Shown piece after piece: positions 1-9,544 of a stretch of 64,000 nucleotides of DNA. This DNA comes from Nocardia sputorum (lineage in GTDB: Bacteria; Actinomycetota; Actinomycetes; Mycobacteriales; Mycobacteriaceae): contig NZ_AP026978.1 in assembly GCF_027924405.1 (NCBI RefSeq), positions 620,001 to 684,000 on the forward strand, read 5' to 3'. Every line of letters starts with the position of its first letter. The first letter of the stretch is position 1. The notes beneath the pieces are model-generated. The model searched no databases and was not told where the DNA came from. It saw only the letters and a program-made list of their open reading frames with translations. The position numbers and the translations under genes are program-made.

Positions 1-566
1 GGCTGGCCGGGGCCACCGACCGGGCCGGTCGGGATCCGGCCGAGGCCGCGCTGCGGCGTATCGCCCTGGCGGTCACCAAGTACTGGGTGTGCAAGCGGGC
101 GCCCGCGCACGCGGCCGAGGCGCTGGAGTGCCTGGGCGGCAACGGATACGCGGAGGAATCCGGGATGCCACGGCTGTACCGGGAGGCGCCGCTGATGTCG
201 ATCTGGGAGGGATCGGGCAACGTCGCCGCGCTGGACGCGTTGCGGGCCATGGGTCGTCAGCCGGAGACGGTCGAGGCGTACTTCAACGAGGTGTCGCTCG
301 CGAAGGGCGAGAACCCGCGGCTGGACGACGCCATCGCACGGGTCGGCAAGGAATTGTCCGATCTGAACGACATCGAATACCGCGCACGGCGGGTCGTCGA
401 GCTGATGGCGCTCGTGCTGCAAGGCGCGCAGCTGGTTCGCCACGGCCATCCCGCCGTCGCCGACGCCTTCTGCGCCACACGGCTCGGCGACGACTGGGGC
501 ATCGCGTTCGGCACGCTGCCCACCGGTGTCGACACGGGAGCGATCATCGAGCGCGCGTTCGTCTGA
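1..566 (+). CDS. Acyl-CoA dehydrogenase, AidB-like, C-terminal part
   Basis: The reading frame is open from the window edge, so the N-terminus is missing. The visible C-terminal half carries the acyl-CoA dehydrogenase signature around CLGGNGYAEESGMPRLYRE followed by SIWEGSGN. This wording is typical of the AidB / isovaleryl-CoA dehydrogenase-like branch, flavoenzymes that oxidise acyl-CoA or, in E. coli AidB, belong to the alkylation response. The protein ends with a helical C-terminal domain. A GC-rich hairpin follows the stop codon. Substrate cannot be told from this fragment; the superfamily is certain, the AidB branch likely. Confidence 0.85.
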   Translation, partial: LAGATDRAGRDPAEAALRRIALAVTKYWVCKRAPAHAAEALECLGGNGYAEESGMPRLYREAPLMSIWEGSGNVAALDALRAMGRQPETVEAYFNEVSLAKGENPRLDDAIARVGKELSDLNDIEYRARRVVELMALVLQGAQLVRHGHPAVADAFCATRLGDDWGIAFGTLPTGVDTGAIIERAFV

Positions 567-575
567 GTGCGTTGC

Positions 576-607
576 GCCCCTGTGGACCCGTTCGGGTGCA
601 CAGGGGC
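576..607. terminator. Hairpin between convergent genes
   Basis: Outer arms GCCCCTGTG (576-584) and CACAGGGGC (599-607) are perfectly complementary, and inner arms ACCCG/CGGGT continue the stem past one G-G mismatch with a TT loop. It lies between two convergent genes and probably terminates both. There is no T-tract, as is usual in high-GC actinobacteria. Confidence 0.6.
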
Positions 608-661
608 CGAGACTCCCGGCGTTCCTGTCCAGGGGGCTGACGCCCACTCGCGTATTCGGTG

Positions 662-1063
662 TCAGGCGGGCGGGGTGAGTACGCGTTCGACCAACGCCGT
701 ATCGCAGTACTCGACCACTTCGCGCAACTTCCCGTCGGCGACGCGGAAGACGAAGCAGTAGGTCTGGTCGTAGGTCTCCCCGCGTGTGGTCACGGCCTCC
801 GCGCGGGCCTGCACGATCACGCGGTCGTCCGCGGCGACGATCGTCTCCGCGGCGCTGCGGTATTCGGTGAACTGCTGCATCAACGGTCGCAAGAGTTGTT
901 CCAGCACAACATCTTTCGGCTCCCAGGTGCCGCTCCAGGACCAGTCGCCGGGGAAGACCCAGCGGAAATCGTCGGCCATGGCGTCGCTCAGCGCGCGGGT
1001 GTTGCCGAGCGACATCTGCTCGAAGACGTCGGTGAGCAGCTTCTTGTTCTCCATCGCGGTCAT
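662..1063 (-). CDS. SnoaL/NTF2-like fold protein
   Basis: About 133 residues starting MTAMENKK, with the SnoaL/NTF2-like pattern: helix with LLTDVFEQMSLGN, then MADDFRWVFPGDWSWSG, then strands VIVQARAEAVT and YCFVFRVADGKLREVVEYCD. Family members bind or isomerise small hydrophobic substrates; none can be assigned here. An upstream in-frame start at 1129 would run almost to the divergent LysR gene, so the internal ATG at 1063 is preferred; it leaves about 70 bp for a shared promoter. Divergent pairing suggests that the LysR regulator controls it. Confidence 0.75.
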   Translation of the reverse strand: MTAMENKKLLTDVFEQMSLGNTRALSDAMADDFRWVFPGDWSWSGTWEPKDVVLEQLLRPLMQQFTEYRSAAETIVAADDRVIVQARAEAVTTRGETYDQTYCFVFRVADGKLREVVEYCDTALVERVLTPPA

Positions 1064-1111
1064 GACGACGACGCTAGGGTCACCGAATGCATGCGACAAG
1101 CGACTATCTCG

Positions 1112-1124
1112 CATATCTGGTATG
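1112..1124. promoter_or_regulatory. Possible LysR-type operator
   Basis: An interrupted palindrome CATA-N5-TATG lies in the short intergenic space between the SnoaL-like gene and the LysR gene. LysR regulators usually bind T-N11-A type dyads next to their own divergent promoter. The arms are only 4 bp, so this is a weak assignment based mainly on location. Confidence 0.3.
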
Positions 1125-1134
1125 AGCAATACGC

Positions 1135-2061
1135 ATGGAAGAATTCACCGTGGCCGGTCTCCGCGTGGTACGGGAGGCCGCCGCCTGCGGCTCGTTCTCC
1201 ACCGCGGCGGAGCGCCTCGGCTACACCCAGTCCGCGGTGTCCAGACAGATCGCGCTCATGGAACGGGCTGCGGGTCGCGCTCTGTTCGAGCGGCACGCCC
1301 GCGGCGTGCGGCCCACCGAGGCGGGACGCGTCGTGCTGCGCCATGCGGAGGTGATCCTCGGCGAACTGGACCAGGCCCGGCAGGACATCCATCAGCTCGC
1401 GGCGCGCCCGCCGGGCCGCTTGTGCGTCGGCGCGTTCTCCACCGCCATGGCCGCCTTGGTGCCCCGGGCCATCGCCGCGACGGCCGCCCGCGACCGGCAG
1501 GTGCGCGTCTCGCTGCGGGAGGGACTCAGCCCCAGGCTGCTCACTGCCGTCGCACGGGGACGCCTCGACCTCGCCGTAGTGACCGCCCCGGACACCCCGC
1601 CCGCCGGAGTCGAACTCGAGCCACTGGTCGACGACCCGTTGCTCGTCGCGGTCGCCGCCACACACCCGCTCGCGGGCGCGGTCAGCGCGACGCCCGGACA
1701 ACTGCGCGACGAACGATGGATCGCGGGCAGCCAGGACGCGTCCGCGACCCTGCTCGGCGCATGGCGTGACCCCGGCTGGGAGCCGGACATCGCGTTCGTC
1801 GCACGCGACTGGTTCGCCAAACTCGGCCTGGTCGCGGCCGGACAGGGGAGCACGGTGGTGCCCGGCATCGCCGTCCCCGTCCTGCCGCCCACTATCGCAC
1901 TGCTACGGATCGATCACCCGTCCGCGGTCCGGCGAACAGTCATCGCCCATCGCGGCGACCGCGGCACCGCCGAAGCGCGTGCCGAGTTCGCCGAAGCACT
2001 GCGCGACCAGGCGGCAGAATTGTCCGCCCACGTGCGCCAACGCCTTCGGGCCGGTGCGTGA
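1135..2061 (+). CDS. LysR family transcriptional regulator
   Basis: 308 residues. The N-terminal winged helix-turn-helix (about residues 5-65) reads LRVVREAAACGSFSTAAERLGYTQSAVSRQ in the classic LysR pattern, followed by a linker helix and a periplasmic-binding-like effector domain from about residue 90. It is divergent from the SnoaL-like gene, its likely target. The TGA stop overlaps a possible GTG of the next gene, but a better start for that gene lies downstream. The inducer is unknown. Confidence 0.93.
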   Translation: MEEFTVAGLRVVREAAACGSFSTAAERLGYTQSAVSRQIALMERAAGRALFERHARGVRPTEAGRVVLRHAEVILGELDQARQDIHQLAARPPGRLCVGAFSTAMAALVPRAIAATAARDRQVRVSLREGLSPRLLTAVARGRLDLAVVTAPDTPPAGVELEPLVDDPLLVAVAATHPLAGAVSATPGQLRDERWIAGSQDASATLLGAWRDPGWEPDIAFVARDWFAKLGLVAAGQGSTVVPGIAVPVLPPTIALLRIDHPSAVRRTVIAHRGDRGTAEARAEFAEALRDQAAELSAHVRQRLRAGA

Positions 2062-2144
2062 CAGCCCGCGCGCCGACCGGTCACCCTGTGGACGAGTGTG
2101 GATATCTTCGCGGGGTCGGTGCCCGACGGGAAGGCGCAGGTAGT

Positions 2145-2855
2145 GTGGCGGCGGTGGCAGGGGAGTTCGTCGAGAGACCATTGAGCCGGCTGGTCCGGCG
2201 GCTGCGGGACGGGGCCGCGCGGGGACGGTTCCTGCTCGGCATCGCGGGGCCGCCGGGCGCGGGCAAGTCGACATTGTCGGTGGCGTTGCGCGACGCGATC
2301 AACGCCGCGGCGGGCGACGTGATCGCCGAGATCGCTCCCATGGACGGATTTCACCTGAGCAACGAGGTCTTGCGGGCCACCGAAAGCCTTGCGCGCAAGG
2401 GCGAGCCGGACACGTTCGACGTCGACGGTTACATCGCGGCGCTGCGCCGCCTGCGCACCACACCGGTGGGCGAGCCGGTGCCGTGGCCCACGTTCGACCG
2501 GTCCGTCGATGCCCCGGTGCCGGGCGGGGTGGTCTTCGACCGGCATTCCATCGTCCTCACCGAGGGAAACTACCTGCTGCTCGACGACTTCGGAACGCGG
2601 CGGTGGTCGGTGGTCCGCACCCTCCTGGACGAATGCTGGTACCTGGACGCCGCGCGGGAGACGATCGAGGATCGCCTGCTGGACAGGCATCTTCGCGGTG
2701 GGCGTACGCCCGCGGCGGCGCGCGACAAGGTGCACCGCAGTGACTTGCCGAACGCTGATCTCGTCGCCACCACCAAGGAGCGCGCCGACCTCGTGCTGCG
2801 CGAGCATGCGGGCAGCTACACGGTGGTTGCCCCGCCGCCGCTCAGCGCCGGGTGA
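2145..2855 (+). CDS. P-loop nucleoside/nucleotide kinase family protein
   Basis: About 236 residues with Walker A GIAGPPGAGKST near the N-terminus and the uridine kinase/pantothenate kinase-like layout: APMDGFHLSN, then FDVDGYIAALRRL, WPTFDRSVD, VLTEGNYLLLD, and DRLLDRHLRGGRTP toward the C-terminus. These are typical of PRK/URK-like kinases phosphorylating nucleosides, sugars or fructose; the substrate is not determined. GTG at 2145 is chosen because a GGGAAGG motif lies about 10 bases upstream. A GTG at 2058 overlapping the LysR stop would add 29 unconserved-looking residues. Its 3' end overlaps the convergent sigma factor gene by 14 bp. Confidence 0.85.
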   Translation: MAAVAGEFVERPLSRLVRRLRDGAARGRFLLGIAGPPGAGKSTLSVALRDAINAAAGDVIAEIAPMDGFHLSNEVLRATESLARKGEPDTFDVDGYIAALRRLRTTPVGEPVPWPTFDRSVDAPVPGGVVFDRHSIVLTEGNYLLLDDFGTRRWSVVRTLLDECWYLDAARETIEDRLLDRHLRGGRTPAAARDKVHRSDLPNADLVATTKERADLVLREHAGSYTVVAPPPLSAG

Positions 2856-3738
2856 GAACGGTCTCGGATCCGACGCGAGTCAGCTTCTCCGGATTGCGGA
2901 CGTAGTAGAGACCGGCGATGCGGCCGTTCTCGACACGGGCCGCCATCACGCCGTCGAGTTCACCGTCCAGGCTGAACAGGAGCGCGGGATTGCCGTTGAC
3001 CACGCTGGGACCGATGGTGAGCGTGGCCGCGGTCCTGCCCAGACCGCCCGTGACGAAGCGAACCACCCGGTTCGCGCCGACGATCGGCCGCAGCGCCGCC
3101 TGCTTGACTCCGCCGCCGTCGCTGACGACGACCACATCGGGAGCGAGCACGTCCAGCAGGCCCTGCAGGTCCCTGGTCTCCAGCGCCCGCTGGAACGACT
3201 CCAGGACCGCCCGGGTCTCCTGCACGGAGACCACCGACCGCGGACGACGGGCGTCCACGTGTTTGCGGGCGCGGTGGGCGATCTGGCGCACGGCCGCCGG
3301 GGTCTTGTCCACGGCGGCCGCGATCTCCTCGTAGCCGATGCCGAACGCCTCGCGCAGCACGAAGACGGCGCGCTCGGTCGGCGACAGCGTCTCGAGCACG
3401 AGCATCAGCGCCATCGACATGCTCTCGGCCAGTTCCACATCCTCGGCCACGTCCGGCGTGGTGAGCAGCGGCTCGGGCAGCCAGGGGCCGACGTACGCCT
3501 CCTTGCGCCGCCGCATCGTGCGCAGCCGGTTGAGCGACTGCCTGGTCGTGATCCGGACCAGATACGCGCGCTCGTCGCGCACCTGGTCGGAGTCGACCTC
3601 GACCCACCGCAGCCAGGTCTCCTGCAGGACGTCCTCGGCGTCGGCCGCGGACCCCAGCATCTCGTAGGCGACGGTGAACAGCAGGTTTCGGTGCGCGACG
3701 AAAGCCTCGGTCGCCGGGTCGGTGGCATGGCCGCTCAT
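2842..3738 (-). CDS. sigJ: RNA polymerase sigma factor SigJ (ECF41 type)
   Basis: 298 residues: sigma-70 region 2 (FVAHRNLLFTVAYEMLGSAA, AEDVLQETWLRW), region 4 (LSPTERAVFVLREAFG, with YEEIAAAVDKTPAAVRQIAHRAR), then a SnoaL-like C-terminal domain. Three short motifs match what is described for ECF41 sigma factors: WLPEP in the linker, DGGG in the SnoaL part, and NPEKL near the C-terminus. In ECF41 proteins the fused domain replaces a classical anti-sigma factor. ATG at 3738 has GGAGAGGG upstream. The adjacent FAD oxidoreductase gene on the same strand fits the usual ECF41 partnership with a redox enzyme. Confidence 0.9.
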   Translation of the reverse strand: MSGHATDPATEAFVAHRNLLFTVAYEMLGSAADAEDVLQETWLRWVEVDSDQVRDERAYLVRITTRQSLNRLRTMRRRKEAYVGPWLPEPLLTTPDVAEDVELAESMSMALMLVLETLSPTERAVFVLREAFGIGYEEIAAAVDKTPAAVRQIAHRARKHVDARRPRSVVSVQETRAVLESFQRALETRDLQGLLDVLAPDVVVVSDGGGVKQAALRPIVGANRVVRFVTGGLGRTAATLTIGPSVVNGNPALLFSLDGELDGVMAARVENGRIAGLYYVRNPEKLTRVGSETVLTRR

Positions 3739-3902
3739 CGTCCGGCCCTCTCCGGGCCGGCCGGGCACGGTTGCCGTCCGCCTGCACGCGTCGCATCCAC
3801 CGGCAAGGTCCCTTTCGTTGCGAGTCATTCCATCCGATCCACCGGATCGGCGCGGTCGAGCGTAGGACACCGCCCGGCGCAGGACGGTGGTGCATGACCC
3901 GT

Positions 3903-5090
3903 TCAGGTGGAGGCCAGCGCGTCGCCGCGCTCGGCTTCCAGCAGCCGCCCGCGCTTGTCGTTCTCGAATCCCCAAGTGAAAGAACCCGGTTCACGCGCCT
4001 CGTCCGCCAATTCCTTGACAACGTTCCGGCAGGCGAACTCCTTGATCTTCGCCGCGAGCCTGCCGCCGAGGTAGAACCGGTTCGCGATGTCGTCCCGGGA
4101 GGCGAACTGTACGGTGGCGGCGCGCCGGCCCAGGCCGATGCACTGGCCGAAGTAACCCACGTCGATGGCCCCGGGCCGGGCTCCCGCGATCCGGGCCAGC
4201 ACCGTGTCGGCAGCGTGCGCGCCGAGCGGGCGCGCGGTCTGGCAGCTCATCCGCAACGGCAGGTCCGACGGCGCCGCCGAATCCCCGGCGGCGACGATGC
4301 GCTCGTCGTCCACGCTCGTCAACGTCTCGTCGGTGCGCAGGCGGCCCGTGACGTCGGTGCTCAGTCCACTGCGCGCGGCAAGATCCGGCACGCCGAATCC
4401 GGCGGTCCAGATGGTCACCGCGCTCGACAGTGTGTGGCCGCCGCTGAGCCGCACGGTCTCGCGGGTCACCGACGTCACCCTCGACTCGGGACCTTCGAGC
4501 ACGGTCACACCGAGTTTCGCCAGCCGCTTGGCCACCGAGCGCCGACCCCTGGGATGCAGATACGGGCCGAGCGCGCCGCCGCACAGCAACGTCACCCGGC
4601 GGCCTTGCTCCGCCAGCTCGGCGGCCGTCTCCATGCCCGTGGCACCGGCTCCCACGACCGTCAGCGAGGCGGTCGCGGGCGTGGCGTCGAGCACCGGCCG
4701 CAGCCGCTGGGCCTCCTCCAGGGTGGTGATCGGGTAGGCGAACTCGGCCGCTCCGGGCACACTCGGGTCGGCGCTGCCACTGCCCACCGCGTAGATCAGG
4801 AAGTCGTAGCCGACCGGGCCGCCGGACGCCAACCACACGCGACGCTCGGCCGCGTCGATCCGGATCGCGGTGTCGACCACCAGCCGGACGCGTTCGGCCA
4901 AGACCTCCCCGTAGTCGACCATCGCCTCGTGCGACCCGCCCACCAGTTGGTGCAGGCGAATCCGCTCGACGAAACGCGGCCGCGGGTTGACCAGGGTGAC
5001 TGTCACGTCGTCCCGCCGCGTCAGGCGATTGGCTGCCATGACGCCGGCGTATCCGCCGCCGACCACGACCACCTCGGTGTTGCCAGTCAT
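3903..5090 (-). CDS. FAD-dependent NAD(P)/FAD oxidoreductase (NDH-2-like)
   Basis: 395 residues. N-terminal FAD-binding Rossmann motif VVVVGGGYAGVMAA, central NAD(P)-binding motif LTVVGAGATGMETAAELAE, and a C-terminal FAD-contact motif IVAAGDSAA. The order matches type II NADH dehydrogenase-like pyridine nucleotide-disulfide oxidoreductases, but no active-site CxxxxC is present. Start at 5090 is supported by AAGGAGA just upstream. It lies directly upstream of sigJ on the same strand, 164 bp away, and is the probable ECF41 target gene. No clear membrane-anchor helix is visible. Confidence 0.88.
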   Translation of the reverse strand: MTGNTEVVVVGGGYAGVMAANRLTRRDDVTVTLVNPRPRFVERIRLHQLVGGSHEAMVDYGEVLAERVRLVVDTAIRIDAAERRVWLASGGPVGYDFLIYAVGSGSADPSVPGAAEFAYPITTLEEAQRLRPVLDATPATASLTVVGAGATGMETAAELAEQGRRVTLLCGGALGPYLHPRGRRSVAKRLAKLGVTVLEGPESRVTSVTRETVRLSGGHTLSSAVTIWTAGFGVPDLAARSGLSTDVTGRLRTDETLTSVDDERIVAAGDSAAPSDLPLRMSCQTARPLGAHAADTVLARIAGARPGAIDVGYFGQCIGLGRRAATVQFASRDDIANRFYLGGRLAAKIKEFACRNVVKELADEAREPGSFTWGFENDKRGRLLEAERGDALAST

Positions 5091-5263
5091 GGTGTCTCCT
5101 TCGCTTCGAGGGTTCGAGCACAAGACACCGGGTGCGCGATCGGCGTGACGTCATGTGATAGGGATCACTTGGCGGGCGTTGGATCCACGACATTCGAAGG
5201 CGACCTCGCGTCCTCCGGCGCGTGCCCCGGCTCAGGTGCTCTACCTGGGCCGATGATGAGGGG

Positions 5264-5812
5264 ATGACGGAGAATCGCGCAGTCGGCAGATTTTCGCGGG
5301 CCCTGCACAATTTGCTGGCCGTGGTGTGCGCTCTGCTCTTCTATTACTTCTTGCCGCTGGAGGCGGTGTCTTTCGATCGACTGTCCGGCGTGCCGGCGTT
5401 GCTCGCGTTCGTCGTCGGCGTCGCCGGGCTGATCTGGCTGGCCCGGTGGCGCATCCGGCGGTACGTCAGGGATCCCCGCGCGACCGTCGGACGGATCAAC
5501 GACGTGCTGCTGGTGGTCTGCGTCGTCGTGACGTTCTTCGCCCTCTACTACTACGTGCTGGAACTGCGCGCCCCCGGTCAGTTCGAGGGCCTGCACACGC
5601 GGACCGACGCGCTCTACTACACGATGGTCACGCTGGGCACGATCGGCTACGGCGACGTGCACGCGGTCGGTACCGCCGCGAAAGTGGCCACCATGGTGCA
5701 GGTCGCTTTCGACCTCGGCGTCATCGGCATCCTGATCGCGATCTCGACCTCGCACATCATTCAGCAGTTGGACGAAGCTCAACGCAACCGCCCGGCCGGC
5801 GGCGCCGACTGA
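5264..5812 (+). CDS. Two-pore-helix potassium channel family protein
   Basis: 182 residues with four hydrophobic segments (about residues 14-34, 43-62, 80-100 and 138-160) and the K+ selectivity filter TIGYGD at about 126-131, preceded by a pore helix ALYYTMVTLG. This is a small Kch-type ion channel lacking a C-terminal RCK/TrkA domain, so gating ligands are unknown. The start at 5264 follows GATGAGGGG. It stands alone between an oppositely oriented oxidoreductase and pgi. Confidence 0.9.
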   Translation: MTENRAVGRFSRALHNLLAVVCALLFYYFLPLEAVSFDRLSGVPALLAFVVGVAGLIWLARWRIRRYVRDPRATVGRINDVLLVVCVVVTFFALYYYVLELRAPGQFEGLHTRTDALYYTMVTLGTIGYGDVHAVGTAAKVATMVQVAFDLGVIGILIAISTSHIIQQLDEAQRNRPAGGAD

Positions 5813-5833
5813 CGCCGCGGACGCGGGCCGGGC

Positions 5834-7471
5834 TCAGCGGTGCGCGCGGTACCAGCGAATCAGTGAGTCGGTCGACGAATCGTCCTGCGCCTGCGGGTCT
5901 TCCGGCGCCGTGAGCAGCGGGGCCAGGGCGAGCGCCTGCTGCTTGCCGAGTTCGACACCCCACTGGTCGAAGCTGTCGATGCCCCAGATGGTGCCCTCCA
6001 CGAAGACTTGGTGCTCGTAGAGCGCGATGAGCTGGCCTACGACGGACGGGGTGAGCCGCGGCGCGAGGATGGTTGTAGAGGGACGGTTGCCCGGCATCAC
6101 CTTGTGCGGCACGATCGCCGGATCGGTGCCCTCCGCGGCGATCTCCTCGGCGGTCTTGCCGAACGCGAGCACCTTGGTCTGCGCGAACAGGTTGCTCATC
6201 AGGATGTCGTGCATGCTGCCGGTGCCGTCGCTGGTCGCCAGATCGTCGGTGGGCTGCGCGAATCCGATGAAGTCCGCCGGGACGAGCCGGGTGCCCTGGT
6301 GCAGCAACTGGTAGAAGGCGTGCTGACCGTTGGTGCCCGGTTCGCCCCAGAAGATCTCGCCGGTGGCGGTGGTGACCGGGGTGCCGTCGGCCCGGACCGA
6401 CTTCCCGTTGGACTCCATGGTCAACTGCTGCAGGTAGGCGGGGAAACGGGCGAGATCGTTCGAATACGGCAGCACGGCGTGCGATTCCGCGCCGAAGAAA
6501 TTCGAATACCAGACGCCGAGCAGCCCGAGCAGCACCGGGGCGTTCGCCTCCAGCGGCGCCTCGGCGAAATGCCGGTCCACCGCGTGCATGCCGGCGAGGA
6601 ACTCGGCGAAGCGCTCCTTGCCGATGGTCGCCATCACCGACAGGCCGATCGCCGAGGCCACCGAGTACCGGCCGCCGACCCAATCCCAGAACCCGAACAT
6701 GTTGTCGGTGTCGATCCCGAACTTCGCGACCCGTTCGGCATTGGTGGACACCGCGACGAAGTGCTTGGCCACGGCGTCCTCGCCGAGCGCGGCGACCAGC
6801 CAGCGCCGGGCCGCGGTCGCGTTGGTGAGCGTCTCCAGGGTGGAGAAGGTCTTGGACGCGACGATGAACAGCGTGGTGGCCGGATCCAGCCCGTCCAGCT
6901 TCGCGACCAGGTCGGCGGGATCGACGTTGGAGACGAACCGCGCGCCGATGCCCGCGTCCTCGTAGTGCCGCAGCGCCTGGTGCACCATGACCGGACCCAG
7001 GTCCGACCCGCCGATGCCGATGTTGACCACCGTCGTGATGCGCTCGCCGGTCGCCCCGCGCCACGCCCCGGAGCGCAGCGCGTCGGTGAACTCGCCCATC
7101 CGCCGCAGCACCCGGTGCACCTCGGCGCCCGCGTCGACGCCGTCGATGATCATGGTCGAGCCTTCGGGCAGTCGCAGCGCGACGTGGCCGACCGCGCGGT
7201 CCTCGGAGGTGTTGATGTGCTCGCCCCGGAACATCGCGTCGCGCCGCTCGACCACGCCCGCCTCGCGGGCCAATTCGACCAGCAGGTGCAGGGTTTCCCG
7301 GTTCACGCGGTGCTTGCTGTAGTCGATGTGCAGGTCCGCCACCTGGACGGTCAGCTCGCCGCCTCGGGCCGGATCGTCGGCGAAGAACTCCCTGAGGTGT
7401 CGTCCCGCGACGGTGCCGTGGTGATCGTGCAGTTTCCGCCATGCCGCCGTCGCGGTGATGTCGCTGCTCAC
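5834..7471 (-). CDS. pgi: Glucose-6-phosphate isomerase
   Basis: 545 residues, the normal length for bacterial PGI. Interconverts glucose 6-phosphate and fructose 6-phosphate. Visible signatures are [42 protein letters not shown] and the catalytic-region [31 protein letters not shown]. The start is a GTG at 7471 ([11 protein letters not shown]); the frame stays open far upstream on this strand, antisense to the dehydrogenase gene, which is not coding. Location beside chorismate mutase and pcrA matches Rv0946c-Rv0949. Confidence 0.97.
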   Translation of the reverse strand: MSSDITATAAWRKLHDHHGTVAGRHLREFFADDPARGGELTVQVADLHIDYSKHRVNRETLHLLVELAREAGVVERRDAMFRGEHINTSEDRAVGHVALRLPEGSTMIIDGVDAGAEVHRVLRRMGEFTDALRSGAWRGATGERITTVVNIGIGGSDLGPVMVHQALRHYEDAGIGARFVSNVDPADLVAKLDGLDPATTLFIVASKTFSTLETLTNATAARRWLVAALGEDAVAKHFVAVSTNAERVAKFGIDTDNMFGFWDWVGGRYSVASAIGLSVMATIGKERFAEFLAGMHAVDRHFAEAPLEANAPVLLGLLGVWYSNFFGAESHAVLPYSNDLARFPAYLQQLTMESNGKSVRADGTPVTTATGEIFWGEPGTNGQHAFYQLLHQGTRLVPADFIGFAQPTDDLATSDGTGSMHDILMSNLFAQTKVLAFGKTAEEIAAEGTDPAIVPHKVMPGNRPSTTILAPRLTPSVVGQLIALYEHQVFVEGTIWGIDSFDQWGVELGKQQALALAPLLTAPEDPQAQDDSSTDSLIRWYRAHR

Positions 7472-7678
7472 GTTCGCCGAGAGTACAAGCAGGCATCGCC
7501 GCGCGCACGGGCGCGTATGCGGAGAGTCGCCCGGACCTGCGCCGATGCCGAGGTGAAAATCCTCTGTGCCACACCGGACTCGCCGGGTGGCGGCCGCCCG
7601 CGACACGCCGTGTCTGCCCCGGGTCGCGGTGGTGCGCGTTCCCGCTGCGCTGGCGCCGGGGAGGCATAGGCTGGCGTC

Positions 7679-9136
7679 ATGGTGTCCGAACGTGAACTTC
7701 TCGAATCCGTGCCGACGCAGTTGTGGATCGGTGGACGGCCGGTCGACGCCACCGGGGCGGGTACTTTCCCGGTGCACAATCCCGCGACCGGTGAAGTGCT
7801 GACGAATGTCGCGGACGCGACGCCGGAAGACGCGCTGCGCGCGCTCGACGCCGCCGTCGCGGCGCAGGATTCGTGGGCGGCCACGCCCGCCAGGGAGCGC
7901 GGGGAGATCCTGCGCGCGGTGTTCGAGCGGATCACCGCCCGCGCGGAGGAGTTCGCCCTGCTGATGACCCTGGAGATGGGCAAAGCGCTGCCGGAGAGCC
8001 GCAACGAGGTGCGCTACGGCGCGGAATTCTTCCGCTGGTTCAGTGAGGAGGCCGCCCGGGTGCACGGGCGCTACCTGCACGCGCCTTCCGGCACCGGCCG
8101 GATCATGGTGCACAAGCAGCCGGTCGGCCCCTGCCTGGCCATCACGCCGTGGAACTTCCCGCTCGCCATGGGCACGCGCAAGATCGGCCCGGCTCTGGCC
8201 GCGGGCTGCACGATGATCGTCAAGCCCGCCTCGGCGACGCCGCTGACCATGCTGCTGCTGGCGCAGCTGTGCAGCGAGGCGGGATTGCCCGACGGCGTGC
8301 TGTCGGTGCTCACCTCCAGCCGCTCCGGCGCGGTGACCCAACCGCTGCTCGACGATTCCCGGCTGCGCAAGCTCACCTTCACCGGCTCCACCGAGGTGGG
8401 CAAGAAACTGGTGGAGAAATCCGCGAACCGGTTGCTGCGCACCTCGATGGAACTCGGCGGCAACGCGCCGTTCGTCGTGTTCGGCGACGCCGACGTCGAC
8501 GCCGCCGTGCAGGGCGCGATGCTGGCCAAACTGCGCAACGGCGGGGAGGCGTGCACCGCCGCCAACCGTTTCCACGTGCACAACAGCGTGCTCGAGGAGT
8601 TCACCACCAAGCTGGTCGAGGCGATGGAGAGCAGCGTGCGGCTCGGGCCGGGCGCCGATCCGGACACCACGCTGGGCCCGCTGATCAACGAGGAGCAACT
8701 GCGCACGGTCGGCGAGCTGGTGGACGACGCCGTGGCGAAGGGCGCGCGGGTGCTGATCGGCGGCAAGGCGCCCGACGGCCCCGGCTGGTTCTACCCGGCG
8801 ACGGTTCTGAGCGACGTCCCGCCGCAGGCCAGGATCCTGCGCGAGGAGGTCTTCGGCCCGGTCGCCCCGATCGTCGGCTTCGACACCGAGGAGCAGGGGC
8901 TCGCCGCCGCCAACGACACGGAATTCGGACTGGTCAGCTACGTCTACACTCGCGACCTCGACCGCGCCCTGCGGATCGCCGAGGGCCTGGAATCCGGCAT
9001 GGTGGGCGTCAACCGCGGCGTCATCTCCGACCCCGCCGCCCCCTTCGGCGGCGTCAAGGAGTCCGGCTTCGGCCGGGAGGGCGGCACGGAGGGGATCGAG
9101 GAGTACCTGTCCACCAAGTACATCGCGCTCACGTGA
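7679..9136 (+). CDS. gabD: NAD(P)-dependent succinate-semialdehyde dehydrogenase
   Basis: 485-residue aldehyde dehydrogenase superfamily enzyme. Catalytic Glu in [10 protein letters not shown] (about residue 258) and catalytic Cys in [10 protein letters not shown] (about 292); cofactor-site motif [11 protein letters not shown]. The closest family by motif wording is succinate-semialdehyde dehydrogenase, which feeds 4-aminobutyrate or 2-oxoglutarate-derived carbon into succinate. It is a single gene inserted between pgi and chorismate mutase, followed by a strong hairpin. The precise substrate among ALDHs is inferred. Confidence 0.88.
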   Translation: MVSERELLESVPTQLWIGGRPVDATGAGTFPVHNPATGEVLTNVADATPEDALRALDAAVAAQDSWAATPARERGEILRAVFERITARAEEFALLMTLEMGKALPESRNEVRYGAEFFRWFSEEAARVHGRYLHAPSGTGRIMVHKQPVGPCLAITPWNFPLAMGTRKIGPALAAGCTMIVKPASATPLTMLLLAQLCSEAGLPDGVLSVLTSSRSGAVTQPLLDDSRLRKLTFTGSTEVGKKLVEKSANRLLRTSMELGGNAPFVVFGDADVDAAVQGAMLAKLRNGGEACTAANRFHVHNSVLEEFTTKLVEAMESSVRLGPGADPDTTLGPLINEEQLRTVGELVDDAVAKGARVLIGGKAPDGPGWFYPATVLSDVPPQARILREEVFGPVAPIVGFDTEEQGLAAANDTEFGLVSYVYTRDLDRALRIAEGLESGMVGVNRGVISDPAAPFGGVKESGFGREGGTEGIEEYLSTKYIALT

Positions 9137-9173
9137 GCGAAGGCGGCCGCATCCGGCCGTGGACATGAAACGA

Positions 9174-9202
9174 CCGCCCCGGGGCCTTCACACCCGGGGC
9201 GG
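9174..9202. terminator. GC-rich terminator hairpin
   Basis: Perfect 10-bp stem CCGCCCCGGG (9174-9183) / CCCGGGGCGG (9193-9202) with a 9-nt loop. It lies between the convergent dehydrogenase and chorismate mutase genes and can serve both. Confidence 0.75.
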
Positions 9203-9247
9203 CCTGTTCGGAAGCGACGGTCTCGCGAGCGCCGCGTGGCTCTCAGT

Positions 9248-9544
9248 TCAGTGGCCGAGCCGGCCGCGGCCGAGGCGAAGCAGCAGCATGGCGAGCGTGT
9301 GGCCTTCCTGGCCGAGCTCGCTGAAACGCTCCAGCACCTTCATCTCGCGGCTGTGCACCAGGCGCGGCCCGCCCGACGCCATGCGCGTCCGGCCGATGAT
9401 CCGGGAGACTTCCGTCCGGCGCTTGATCGCGGCCAGGATCTCCGCGTCGAGACGGTCGATCTCCTTGCGGAGTTTGTCGATCTCGGCCTCGGTCTGCGGC
9501 AGCGCGGATTCGGATCCGGTCGTCGTGGCAGGGGTGCTCATCAT
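9248..9544 (-). CDS. Chorismate mutase (AroQ class)
   Basis: 98 residues (97 if the second ATG is used). Helical AroQ fold: long first helix EAEIDKLRKEIDRLDAEILAAIKRRTEVSRIIGRTR followed by a conserved-type VHSREMKVLERFSELG helix. Converts chorismate to prephenate for Phe/Tyr synthesis. No signal peptide, so it is the intracellular enzyme, the counterpart of Rv0948c, which in mycobacteria gains activity by complexing with DAHP synthase. GAGGAGA precedes the start. It diverges from pcrA across a 380-bp gap. Confidence 0.93.
   Translation of the reverse strand: MMSTPATTTGSESALPQTEAEIDKLRKEIDRLDAEILAAIKRRTEVSRIIGRTRMASGGPRLVHSREMKVLERFSELGQEGHTLAMLLLRLGRGRLGH

Noticed and set aside
1064..1129. 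Longer N-terminus of the SnoaL-like protein from 1129
   Set aside because: It would leave 5 bp to the divergent LysR start and adds residues that do not fit the fold.
7472..9166. Very long open frame upstream of pgi on the minus strand, reaching 9166
   Set aside because: It is antisense to the dehydrogenase gene, which has complete family motifs. High-GC DNA leaves such antisense frames open; pgi proper begins at the GTG at 7471.
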